Below, in pieces: positions 36,667 through 45,840 of a stretch of DNA of 55,973 bases. A model generated the notes under the pieces. That model was not told the origin of the DNA. It saw nothing but the letters and a program-made list of their open reading frames with translations, and searched no databases. This DNA is from Anaerolinea sp. GTDB taxonomy: Bacteria; Chloroflexota; Anaerolineae; Anaerolineales; Villigracilaceae. Made by a program: the position numbers and the translations under genes. Each line of letters begins with the position of its first letter. The first letter of the stretch is position 1. Where the stretch lies: positions 1-55,973 of the forward strand of contig JAIFKY010000120.1 in assembly GCA_020049345.1 (NCBI GenBank), given 5' to 3'.

Positions 36667-38408
36667 TCAAAAGATTATTTAGCCCGCCGCTTTTTGATAC
36701 TGAAGAAGATAATTTTCGCGCGAAGTTCATTAGTGGCTTTGCCTGGACTCTCATTTTGTTATTACTATTTAGCTTAATTCCTGTCCTAGGTCCAAATGCA
36801 GACGTAAACGCCAACACTACAATTATTTTTATTGTAAGTGTCATCCTTGTTTGCTTTACTTCGCTTTACATATTACGAAAAGGCAACCTAAACGCAAGCG
36901 GATTAATCCTGGTAATCCTCTGCTGGGTGGGGTTTGGACTGCAAGCATATACAGCGGATGGAGTCAGAGACATAATTATAGTTGCGTACATTGCAATCAG
37001 TTTGCTTGCCAGTATTGTTATTAACTGGCGCGCAGGCAGTATTGTCATGGTTCTCAGTATTGGAGCAATCTGGGGTTTTGCGATACTCGAAACAAACGGA
37101 TTTCTACACCCCCGCTTTCAAGAACCAATTACGTTTTCACGCGATCTCTCTTTTGTTTTTGCGGCAATCGCAGTATTAATCTATTTCAGCACAACCAGTT
37201 TACGAGATGCAACCACCCGCGCAAAAACAAGCAAACAAGAACTGCTTGTTTCAAATAAGAATCTGCAAGAACTTAACCAAACATTGGAAGAACGCGTAAA
37301 CCAACGCACAACTGAATTAGACAGCGCAAACCGCCATAACTTACAACGCGCCCGCCAATTTGAAGCAATTTCGCAGGTTGTACGCGCAATTTCATCCATT
37401 CAGGATTTGGAAATACTCCTCCCTCGAATTACAAAAGTGATCAGTGAACAATTCAATATTTACCATACAGGTATTTTTTTATTGGATGACAACCGCGAAT
37501 TTGCAATCTTGCGCGCCTCAAACAGCGATGGCGGCAAAAAAATGCTGGCGCGTGAACACAAGTTACCCGTCGGACAGACCGGTATTGTTGGCTATGTAAC
37601 AGCAACCGGACAACCCCGCATTGCTCTTGATGCAGGAGCAGATGCTGTATTCTTTAATAATCAAGACCTGCCAAATACCCACTCGGAAATTGCACTGCCT
37701 TTACGCTACGCCGGCACACTCCTCGGCGCGCTTGATGTGCAAAGTGTTGAATCAAACGCATTTGATCAGAATGACGTTGAAATTTTAACCATCCTGGCTG
37801 ATCAGGTCGCGGCAGCGATAACAAACACCCTGACTCTTGAAGAAGCCCGAAAAACTCTGGCTAAATTCCAAGGCTCATTAGACAATAAGACCCAGGAATC
37901 ATGGAAAGTCATGAGATCAAAGTCATTGGGATTAGGCTTTCAAATAATTGGTTCCGCCATCAAGCCGTTGGATGCTCCGCTGACCGGCAAACATATTCAA
38001 CAAGCGCTTGCACAAAACAAAATAGTCTTATCTGATAAAGAAGATGCCACAACCTCAAGTATTGCAATCCCCATCCGCCTGCGGGGACAAGCCGTTGGCG
38101 TTATAAACTTGCGTACCAACAATAAGTATAAACTAACAGAAGATGATACTGAGATAGTAGAGGCTGTTACAGAACGTCTTTCACTTGCCATTGAAACAGC
38201 CACATTGCTCCAAGCCACTCAACATCGAGCGGATATTGAGCGACTTACAACCGATATTTCTTCAAAGATCAGTTCCTCCACTCACTTTGAAACCATCCTG
38301 CAAACAGCCGCACAGGAACTTAGCAAGGCGCTCGGCGGCTCAGACGTGTTGGTACAGATTGAACCAGTTTCCATTGAATCTGACCGCAAAGATAAATACG
38401 GGTATTAA
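36663..38408 (+). CDS. Receptor P10: multi-TM, coiled coil, GAF, degenerate GAF; no kinase
   Basis: FNIYHTGIFLLDDNREFAILRASNSDGGKKMLAREHKLPVGQTGIVGYV...NNQDLPNTHSEIALPL; ATGA overlap with P9. Confidence 0.86.
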   Translation: MIKRLFSPPLFDTEEDNFRAKFISGFAWTLILLLLFSLIPVLGPNADVNANTTIIFIVSVILVCFTSLYILRKGNLNASGLILVILCWVGFGLQAYTADGVRDIIIVAYIAISLLASIVINWRAGSIVMVLSIGAIWGFAILETNGFLHPRFQEPITFSRDLSFVFAAIAVLIYFSTTSLRDATTRAKTSKQELLVSNKNLQELNQTLEERVNQRTTELDSANRHNLQRARQFEAISQVVRAISSIQDLEILLPRITKVISEQFNIYHTGIFLLDDNREFAILRASNSDGGKKMLAREHKLPVGQTGIVGYVTATGQPRIALDAGADAVFFNNQDLPNTHSEIALPLRYAGTLLGALDVQSVESNAFDQNDVEILTILADQVAAAITNTLTLEEARKTLAKFQGSLDNKTQESWKVMRSKSLGLGFQIIGSAIKPLDAPLTGKHIQQALAQNKIVLSDKEDATTSSIAIPIRLRGQAVGVINLRTNNKYKLTEDDTEIVEAVTERLSLAIETATLLQATQHRADIERLTTDISSKISSSTHFETILQTAAQELSKALGGSDVLVQIEPVSIESDRKDKYGY

Positions 38409-38413
38409 TCAAA

Positions 38414-39382
38414 ATGAAAAGAAATCTATTAATAAAAATTACCAATTTAATTCTACTCCTACCCGTTTTGGCGGCATGTGCCACATTACAAGTCACACCG
38501 ATCCCCAATCCGCCACTGCGAATTGAATTCACACAATGGTGGGGAGACTATACCCTGCTGGTAGCACAGGACAAGGGTTTTTTTGAAGAGCATGAGGTAC
38601 GGGTAGAGCCCAGATACTATAAGACTCTTGCCAACACCTACCCAGATTTAGCCTCTGGACAAATTGACGGAGCGTTGATAGCAATCGGAGATGCGATCAA
38701 TATCAACCGTAGCACCCCCATAAAAGTGGTGGCCGTCAGTGACAATGGAGGCGACGATGCCGTTGTCGTTGGATCAGAAATTAATTCCATACAAGACCTG
38801 AAAGGCAAAACAATCGGCTTGGAGATAGGTTCACAATTTGAGTTAACCATCTTCCAAATGTTGCAAAGCGCAGACATGGATTTTAACGACGTTACTCTCG
38901 TCTCAATGAACCCTGAAGACACGCTGGCCGCCCTTGAAGGTGGTCAGGTTCAAGCAGTTAATACCTGGGAGCCCTATTTATCAAATGCGCTTGCAAAGGG
39001 ATACAAAAGCATTTATCCGCAGGAACAACTTCACCTATTTCCAGACTTAATTGTATTTCGCAAATCAATTGTAGATGAAAGACCCGAAGATGTTCGCGCA
39101 TTCCTGCAAGCATGGTTTCAAGCAGTTGAATACCGCCAACAACATCAGGGAGAAACACGTGTCATTGCCGCCAAGTATTTGGGCGTAAGCGCAGATGAAG
39201 TACAGCCCGACAACAATCTAAAAATCCACACACTGGAAGACAATAAATTATTATTCAATGTGCAAAAAGCAAATTCCATTTATTCCATCGCAAAAGTTAC
39301 ATCCGATTATTTAATTTCCATTGGAGTAATCACAAAAGCCATCGATCCGCTTGAATTGCTTGATTCGATTTATTTGCCATAG
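38414..39382 (+). CDS. ABC-type substrate-binding lipoprotein, NMT1/SsuA-like
   Basis: Lipobox LPVLAAC; FTQWWGDYTLLVAQDKGFFEEHEVRVEPRYY, IQDLKGKTIGLEIGSQFELTIFQMLQ, GGQVQAVNTWEPYLSNAL. Confidence 0.88.
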   Translation: MKRNLLIKITNLILLLPVLAACATLQVTPIPNPPLRIEFTQWWGDYTLLVAQDKGFFEEHEVRVEPRYYKTLANTYPDLASGQIDGALIAIGDAININRSTPIKVVAVSDNGGDDAVVVGSEINSIQDLKGKTIGLEIGSQFELTIFQMLQSADMDFNDVTLVSMNPEDTLAALEGGQVQAVNTWEPYLSNALAKGYKSIYPQEQLHLFPDLIVFRKSIVDERPEDVRAFLQAWFQAVEYRQQHQGETRVIAAKYLGVSADEVQPDNNLKIHTLEDNKLLFNVQKANSIYSIAKVTSDYLISIGVITKAIDPLELLDSIYLP

Positions 39383-39417
39383 TCATTTACGTCAATAATG
39401 CCAAGAGAGTCTCTCTA

Positions 39418-42246
39418 ATGAACAACACATCCGCCCAACCCACGCCACAAGAAAAGCATCGTAAAGAAAATGCGCTTGCGATCAGTTTGATCACCGGCAT
39501 TCTATTTACGATTGTTTCAATAATTGTTGGACCGATTGCCTATAGCGAAAATAAAGAAGCTGGTTTATGGGGCATCGTGCTTATGGTGGTAGTCTCCATA
39601 GCGGCATTTATTAGCGCATATCAAATATCTCGCAATCGTGTTCTGCCAGGGATAGGAAATCTCATCATAACCATACTGGTGATGTCGCTTGCGCTCCCTA
39701 TTGTGGCGCACGGACAAGGGCTTGCGCTTGGTGTCATGATCCTTGTTTTTATTGCAAGTATTTCTTTAGCCACCCTGCCAAACGTGTGGGCAACACGCGC
39801 AATCATTAGCGCTTTTGTGATCGCAATCATCATCACCCTTACCGATCTATATCTTCCTGATTTTGGACTGCCCACCAAGCCCAGTTACACCAACCTGATT
39901 GCCATTATCGTGTCTTTCGTATATATTATTTTCATCCTAAGGCAGTTCAAGACATACGCACTGCGCACCAAGATTGTTATTGCCTTCATACTTATCACCA
40001 TCATTCCTTTGATTGCATTAAGCATAATCAACAGCAGGTCATCCAGCGCAACCCTTGAAACACAAAGCAAAGATCAACTGACAACCTTGTCCGAAATAGT
40101 AGCGGATAAAATTGACGGGTTTATAACAACCCAGCTTAATTCAGCGCACACAGACGCAAAGCAATTATCGCTTGTCTCTTACCTGCAATTGCCCCCTGAA
40201 TTACGCAACGGCAGCAAAGAAGAAATAGACGCCCGTGTCACCCTTTTATCTTTAACGCGCAAAGACCCTGTATTTATCAACTCAATTGCCATTCTCGATC
40301 TGAGTGGAAAAAATATTCTGGACACCGTCAACAAATACAAAGATCAATACGAAGGCTCGTTCGCTTATTTTCGCCCGCTTCAAACAGGATTACCCTACGC
40401 ATCCAATGTTCTTTTCCGCGACGACAAAGCAAATATTTATTTCACCGCCCCGATTAAAACTCAGGAAGGAAAAGCGCTTGGCTTACTGCGAATAGAATAT
40501 CACGCAACGGTTATCCAATCCCTTATTCGTTCCATAAATCCAGGCAATACAGAAACCATTATTGCGCTTGTAGATACGAACACATACATGCGGGTAGGGT
40601 ACACGGGAGACCGTGACGCGCTTTTTACATCATACAAGAATTTTACAGATTTGGAATTAACCACCTTACAGGCAGTGGGACGCCTCCCCTCAGCCACCCG
40701 AGAAAACGCCCTGAAGAATGTTAACGATGAAACAGTTGCCGGCTTGGACAACCTGCAACAACAGCCATTCTTTAACGCAAAATCCAACTCGCCTGTTTCA
40801 GAAACAATTAATACGGGTGTATTTCTAAAAACGCAACCGTGGGTTGCAATGGTGAGCCAGTCCACCGATGTATATCTTGTGCCTGTCAAAGAACAAAACA
40901 AAGCCAATACACTGATTGCGGTATTAGTGCTTATTTTTAGTATTATCGCTGGGTTTATAGCATCACAAATTCTAACATCCCCGCTCACAGCCCTTACAAA
41001 TGCAGCCGAAAAAATCACATCCGGCGATCTTAATGCGCGGGCACAGATAACCACAGAAGATGAAATCGGCGCATTGGCAGTCACATTTAATCGCATGACC
41101 GAACAACTCAACCAAACACTCACAGGGCTGGAACAACGCGTAGCAGAGCGCACAACAGACCTCGAACTATCGCGTCAGCAAAGTATAAAACGCGCCAACG
41201 AACTTCAATCAATTGGTGAAATTTCAAAAATTATTACCGGCGAACAAAAATTTGAGAGCCTGCTGCCGCTGATCACCCGCCTTGTGAGCGAACGTTTCAA
41301 CTTCTATCACACAGGAATTTTTCTGCTTGACAGCACAAACCGGTTCGCAGTATTGCAAGCCGCAAACAGTACCGGCGGAAAAAATATGTTGCAACGCGGA
41401 CACAAACTTGAAGTCGGTGAAAGCGGAATTGTGGGATACGTCGCGCAAACTGGAACACCCCGCATCTCACTCGACGTTGGGCAGGATGCTGTTTTCTTCA
41501 ACAATCCCGACCTTCCAAACACACGTTCTGAAATGGCGCTGCCCCTCAAAGTACGCGACCAAATTGTAGGCGTATTGGATGTTCAAAGCGAAAGACCCGG
41601 CGCATTCACTGAAAACGACACAAACACACTCAGTATTTTAGCTGACCAAATTGCAATCGCCCTGGAAAATGCGCGGCTGTTCACGCAAACAGAGCAGGCA
41701 TTAAGTGAAGCACAGGCGCTCTATCGTCAAAATTTACAGGAAGGCTGGAAAACCTTTAGCCGCGAAAAAGAAATTGTCGGCTATCATCAAAGTTTGACAA
41801 GCGGAAAAAAGCTAACTCAACTTGTTGAGACAGATGAAATCAGGCAAGTCATCAATCGCAGAGAATCATTAATCTTTCATGCGGATGGCGTCACACAGGA
41901 AGCATCCATCATTGTGCCGATCAAACTGCGTGGACAAATCATCGGCACGATGAAAATTAATGCGCCCGATAAAAATCGTTCATGGTCATCTGATGAAATC
42001 AATCTTACCGAAGCGATCTCTGAGCGTCTTTCAATTGCGCTTGAAAATTCGCGCCTAATCGAAGAGTCTCAACGTCAAGCTATTAAAGAGCAGACCATTA
42101 GTGAAGTCACCGGCAAGATCGGCGCTTCCATCAACCTGAAAAATGTTTTACAAACCGCAGTGGAAGAACTGGGACGCGCCCTGCCGGGGTCTGAAGTGAT
42201 CATTAAGTTTGAACAAAAGAACGCGAATGCGGAGCCTCAATCATGA
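39418..42246 (+). CDS. Receptor P11: multi-TM plus dCache-like sensor, HAMP, GAF, degenerate GAF; no kinase
   Basis: Multi-TM N-terminus, second extracellular sensor, HAMP LTSPLTALTNAAEKITSGDLNARAQITTEDEIGALAVTFNRMTEQL, GAF FNFYHTGIFLLDSTNRFAVLQAANSTGGKNMLQRGHKLEVGESGIVGYV. Confidence 0.87.
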   Translation: MNNTSAQPTPQEKHRKENALAISLITGILFTIVSIIVGPIAYSENKEAGLWGIVLMVVVSIAAFISAYQISRNRVLPGIGNLIITILVMSLALPIVAHGQGLALGVMILVFIASISLATLPNVWATRAIISAFVIAIIITLTDLYLPDFGLPTKPSYTNLIAIIVSFVYIIFILRQFKTYALRTKIVIAFILITIIPLIALSIINSRSSSATLETQSKDQLTTLSEIVADKIDGFITTQLNSAHTDAKQLSLVSYLQLPPELRNGSKEEIDARVTLLSLTRKDPVFINSIAILDLSGKNILDTVNKYKDQYEGSFAYFRPLQTGLPYASNVLFRDDKANIYFTAPIKTQEGKALGLLRIEYHATVIQSLIRSINPGNTETIIALVDTNTYMRVGYTGDRDALFTSYKNFTDLELTTLQAVGRLPSATRENALKNVNDETVAGLDNLQQQPFFNAKSNSPVSETINTGVFLKTQPWVAMVSQSTDVYLVPVKEQNKANTLIAVLVLIFSIIAGFIASQILTSPLTALTNAAEKITSGDLNARAQITTEDEIGALAVTFNRMTEQLNQTLTGLEQRVAERTTDLELSRQQSIKRANELQSIGEISKIITGEQKFESLLPLITRLVSERFNFYHTGIFLLDSTNRFAVLQAANSTGGKNMLQRGHKLEVGESGIVGYVAQTGTPRISLDVGQDAVFFNNPDLPNTRSEMALPLKVRDQIVGVLDVQSERPGAFTENDTNTLSILADQIAIALENARLFTQTEQALSEAQALYRQNLQEGWKTFSREKEIVGYHQSLTSGKKLTQLVETDEIRQVINRRESLIFHADGVTQEASIIVPIKLRGQIIGTMKINAPDKNRSWSSDEINLTEAISERLSIALENSRLIEESQRQAIKEQTISEVTGKIGASINLKNVLQTAVEELGRALPGSEVIIKFEQKNANAEPQS

Positions 42247-45029
42247 CCACCTCTTATTCTGACGCATTGATCTTCCAAAATACTGAAAAAGAACAACATC
42301 AGCGCATTGCGCTGGTCATTACAAACATCCTTCTCATAACCGGCGGGCTGATTTCTTTTGCCATTCTATCAATTGCCATAATAACAAAAAGTTGGCATAT
42401 ATTTGTCCTCTATGGCGGCAATTTACTATTCTTAGCGCTAAATTATTTGGGCTTGAAGCAAATCAAGCAAAATCACATTACCACCGGCGCAATCATAACT
42501 TCAGGTTCCATACAATTAACCATAGCGCTTCTTCCCCTTCTATTTACAGACGTTGGAAGCCTGGTTGGTTTGTTTAGCATCCTGACAGCCTCTCTGATAA
42601 TCCACCAAACCGTGGATTTAAAAAACTTCCGTAAAATAATTCCATACAACATCATTATCGGATTGCTAACGATCCTGCTTATTTATCTGCCAACGTCATT
42701 CCGAATAGCCATACCTACCATATTAATTATCACAATTGCCATAATAGCCGTTTTTGAAATAATGATTTTAATTGTAGTTATGTGGCTGCAATTCAAAACT
42801 TTTACGATCCAAACAAAATTAATCGTCGCATTCATAAGTCTGCTAGTCATATCATTAATCACCACCGGCGGCTACAACATCACCACCAATTACCGTATCC
42901 AACGCGCGCAAATATCTACAAACCTTGAAAGTGAAACAAACGCAAAAAGCGCGGCAATCGTTGACTTTCTTATTGCTGCCAGACAGGATGCGGTTTTTCT
43001 TGGTCAGGCTGAGGTTTTACAAAACTACATAAAAACTCTGGGAGATATTTCCAATCCAAACATTGTGATCCGAGCGCGCACCGTTGTGGAACGTGAGTTT
43101 CGCCGCTTTGCCGAAAACAGAGAAGTCTACGAACAAGTACGGTTTTTAGACAACGATGGGAATGAAGTCATCCGCATAGACACCACTCAAGACGGAGTAT
43201 CATCCATTGTGCCCCAATCAGAGTTACGCAAAAGCGAAACTCTAAACGTCATGGGCGAGTTAAATTATTTCAAGCAAAGTAATATATTATCCTCAGGAGA
43301 AATTTTCGAGTCGCCGCTTAAATTAAATATAGACAATAACAACCAGATTATATTTCCATACGAACCAATCATTCAGTATGGCACGCCATTGGTTATTAAC
43401 ACCCAAACAAAAGGCGTAATCCTTATTAATGTGTACGCCGAAAATTTCCTAAAAATATTATCGGCATCAGGCTCAAATACCTTCCTTGTTGATACAAATG
43501 GATATTATCTTTTTCACCCCGACGAAACCAAACGTTGGGGTAGAGACCTCAAAACCGGAATAACCATTGGGCAAGATTTCCCCGATCTCGTCAACGACCT
43601 TTACAGTGGAAAACCTGGAAACCGCGAAGTTAACGGCTACCTCATTACCTACGCGCCCATAATCATGCCGGGCGAAGATGCGCCGCGTTGGTACATTGGA
43701 ACTTTCGTTGATCTGGATTCGATCTCCAGACCTATTTTCACATCAACGTTTAATTCATTAACCTTATTGTTGCTGACAATGGGCATTTCCATTTTTATGA
43801 TGACCTATCTAAGCAGTTCAATCACCACCCCGCTTGGAAATCTATCAACTGCCGCGAGAAATATTACCGCCGGAAATCTGTCTGCCCGCGTTAATGTCGA
43901 AACACAAGATGAAATCGGCGCTCTGGCAGAAGCATTTAATATTATGAGCAGCCAGTTACAAGAATTGGTCGCCAGCCTCGAAAGCCGCGTTTCAGAACGC
44001 ACAGCAGAACTGGAAACAGAAAAACAACAATCAGATGCGCGCGCCAAACAATTTGAGGCAGTTACAAAAGTAGCGGGCGCCATCAGCGCCACCAAGAATT
44101 TACCGGAATTACTTCCGCAGATAACCAAGGTAATCAGTGAACAGTTCGGTTTTTATCATGTTGGAATTTTCCTGAACGATCCAGCCAATCAAATTGCAAT
44201 ACTCCGCGCCGCAAACAGCGAAGGCGGAAAGAAAATGATCCAACGTAATCACCAACTCAAAATCGGCGAACAAGGCATCGTGGGGCATGTCGCCAAAACT
44301 GGAAAACCACGCATTGCGCTTGACGTGGGCGAAGATGCAAACTATTTCGATAACCCAGAATTACCATCAACACATTCAGAAATGGCGCTGCCGCTTAAGG
44401 TAGAAAATCGGGTTATCGGCGCATTGGATATTCAAAGCACTGAAATAGGCGCGTTCACAGATGAAGACTTTGAAACCCTTTCCGCGCTGGCTGATCAAGT
44501 CAGCCTTGCAATTCAAAATGCGCGTTTATTTGATCAAATAAAAAACACTCTTTCAGAATCCGAGGCTATTCAACGGCAATACATTCGCGAAACCTGGGAA
44601 CACCTGCCCAAAGAGGAAAAAATAAGTGGTTTCCGATCTTCCAACGCAGGCGCAGTTTTGTTGAATGAAGAGGCAATAGATGCTTCAGACAAACGGGAAA
44701 TTAGCGTACCCATTATCCTGCGCGGCGAAACCATCGGTACGCTTTCAGTATTGGTACCTGCCAGCCAGCGCGAAAACACAGATCAAGATGATTTAATCAA
44801 AGCAGTGGCAGACCGTATCGCGCTATCTGCCGAAAACGCCCGCCTCTTTGAAGAAACAACCCGCCGCGCCACACGCGAACATCTTGTATCAGACATTACC
44901 ACAAAAATCCGCAGTACCAACGATCCACAGGAAATGATCAATACCGCCATGCAGGAATTGCGGCGCGCACTAGGCGCCACGCGCGTTGAAATTGTCCCGC
45001 AAAAAATTGCGCCTCCACCAGATAAATAG
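42243..45029 (+). CDS. Receptor P12: multi-TM plus dCache-like sensor, HAMP, GAF, degenerate GAF; no kinase
   Basis: Multi-TM N-terminus, extracellular sensor with GSNTFLVDTNGYYLFHPDE, HAMP ITTPLGNLSTAARNITAGNLSARVNVETQDEIGALAEAFNIMSSQL, GAF FGFYHVGIFLNDPANQIAILRAANSEGGKKMIQRNHQLKIGEQGIVGHV; ATGA overlap with P11. Confidence 0.87.
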   Translation: MTTSYSDALIFQNTEKEQHQRIALVITNILLITGGLISFAILSIAIITKSWHIFVLYGGNLLFLALNYLGLKQIKQNHITTGAIITSGSIQLTIALLPLLFTDVGSLVGLFSILTASLIIHQTVDLKNFRKIIPYNIIIGLLTILLIYLPTSFRIAIPTILIITIAIIAVFEIMILIVVMWLQFKTFTIQTKLIVAFISLLVISLITTGGYNITTNYRIQRAQISTNLESETNAKSAAIVDFLIAARQDAVFLGQAEVLQNYIKTLGDISNPNIVIRARTVVEREFRRFAENREVYEQVRFLDNDGNEVIRIDTTQDGVSSIVPQSELRKSETLNVMGELNYFKQSNILSSGEIFESPLKLNIDNNNQIIFPYEPIIQYGTPLVINTQTKGVILINVYAENFLKILSASGSNTFLVDTNGYYLFHPDETKRWGRDLKTGITIGQDFPDLVNDLYSGKPGNREVNGYLITYAPIIMPGEDAPRWYIGTFVDLDSISRPIFTSTFNSLTLLLLTMGISIFMMTYLSSSITTPLGNLSTAARNITAGNLSARVNVETQDEIGALAEAFNIMSSQLQELVASLESRVSERTAELETEKQQSDARAKQFEAVTKVAGAISATKNLPELLPQITKVISEQFGFYHVGIFLNDPANQIAILRAANSEGGKKMIQRNHQLKIGEQGIVGHVAKTGKPRIALDVGEDANYFDNPELPSTHSEMALPLKVENRVIGALDIQSTEIGAFTDEDFETLSALADQVSLAIQNARLFDQIKNTLSESEAIQRQYIRETWEHLPKEEKISGFRSSNAGAVLLNEEAIDASDKREISVPIILRGETIGTLSVLVPASQRENTDQDDLIKAVADRIALSAENARLFEETTRRATREHLVSDITTKIRSTNDPQEMINTAMQELRRALGATRVEIVPQKIAPPPDK

Positions 45030-45051
45030 ATTGGAAAAAGAGAAGGTAACC

Positions 45052-45840
45052 GTGATAAAAATAATTGCAGTATCCAACGAAAAAGGCGGCGTAGCAAAAA
45101 CCACAACCACCATCTCCCTTGGCGGCGCCCTTGTTGATCTGGGGTATCGTGTCCTGCTCATTGACCTTGACGCGCAAGCCAACCTAACGCTTGCACTTGG
45201 GTTTGAGCCGGGAGAATCTGAAAATACATCCAGCAATATTATGCTTGATAATGCTCCGCTATTAAGCGCGCGGCGAAAAACTGAAGTCGAAAACCTTGAC
45301 CTCATCCCGTCCAATTCACGCATAGAAACATCCGAGCAATTCCTGCCGGTACGCACAAACTACACCACCATCCTGCAGCGCGCCATTGCAAACGCAACAG
45401 AAATGTCATACGATTACATACTTCTTGACTGTCCTCCCGCGCTTGGCGCAATTACACAAAATGCACTCACTGCGGCAGACCTTCTTCTCATCCCTACGCA
45501 AGCGGAATACTTCTCGGCATACGCGCTACGCAACATGATGACGCTTGTACGCCGCATTCGCGAAGAAGACAACCCAAACCTGGCATACCGCATCCTTGTC
45601 ACAATGCTGGATAATAGAAACCGCACACACCGCAACATTCACGATCAACTTCGCACAACTTTTGGCGAAGGCGTGTTTAATTCAGTCATAGAAATAGACA
45701 CAAAATTACGCGAAAGTTCCATCGCTGGTTTGCCCATTTCACATTACAAACCTGGCGCGCGCGGCACCACGCAATACCACATACTCGCTCAGGAGTTAAT
45801 TGAATATGTCAAAGAAACCAAAAATAAACAAACGGCTTGA
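45052..45840 (+). CDS. ParA/MinD-family ATPase (orphan, no ParB gene adjacent)
   Basis: Deviant Walker A SNEKGGVAKTTTTISLGGAL, VLLIDLDAQANLTLALG, YILLDCPPALGAITQNAL. GTG 45052 behind AGAAGG preferred over the ORF-track start 44986. Confidence 0.92.
   Translation: MIKIIAVSNEKGGVAKTTTTISLGGALVDLGYRVLLIDLDAQANLTLALGFEPGESENTSSNIMLDNAPLLSARRKTEVENLDLIPSNSRIETSEQFLPVRTNYTTILQRAIANATEMSYDYILLDCPPALGAITQNALTAADLLLIPTQAEYFSAYALRNMMTLVRRIREEDNPNLAYRILVTMLDNRNRTHRNIHDQLRTTFGEGVFNSVIEIDTKLRESSIAGLPISHYKPGARGTTQYHILAQELIEYVKETKNKQTA

Noticed and set aside
40500-41153. 217-aa minus-strand ORF within receptor P11
   Set aside because: Antisense to a coherent GAF receptor; composition is typical of reverse-frame translation.
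16589-45029. Receptors as phytochrome-like or cyanobacteriochrome photoreceptors
   Set aside because: The conserved GAF cores show no consistently placed Cys for bilin attachment.
16589-45029. Receptors as methyl-accepting chemotaxis proteins
   Set aside because: No E(I/V)xxIxxIAxQTNLLALNAAIEAARAGE-type signalling hairpin in any of them, and no cheA/cheW/cheR/cheB-like genes in the window.
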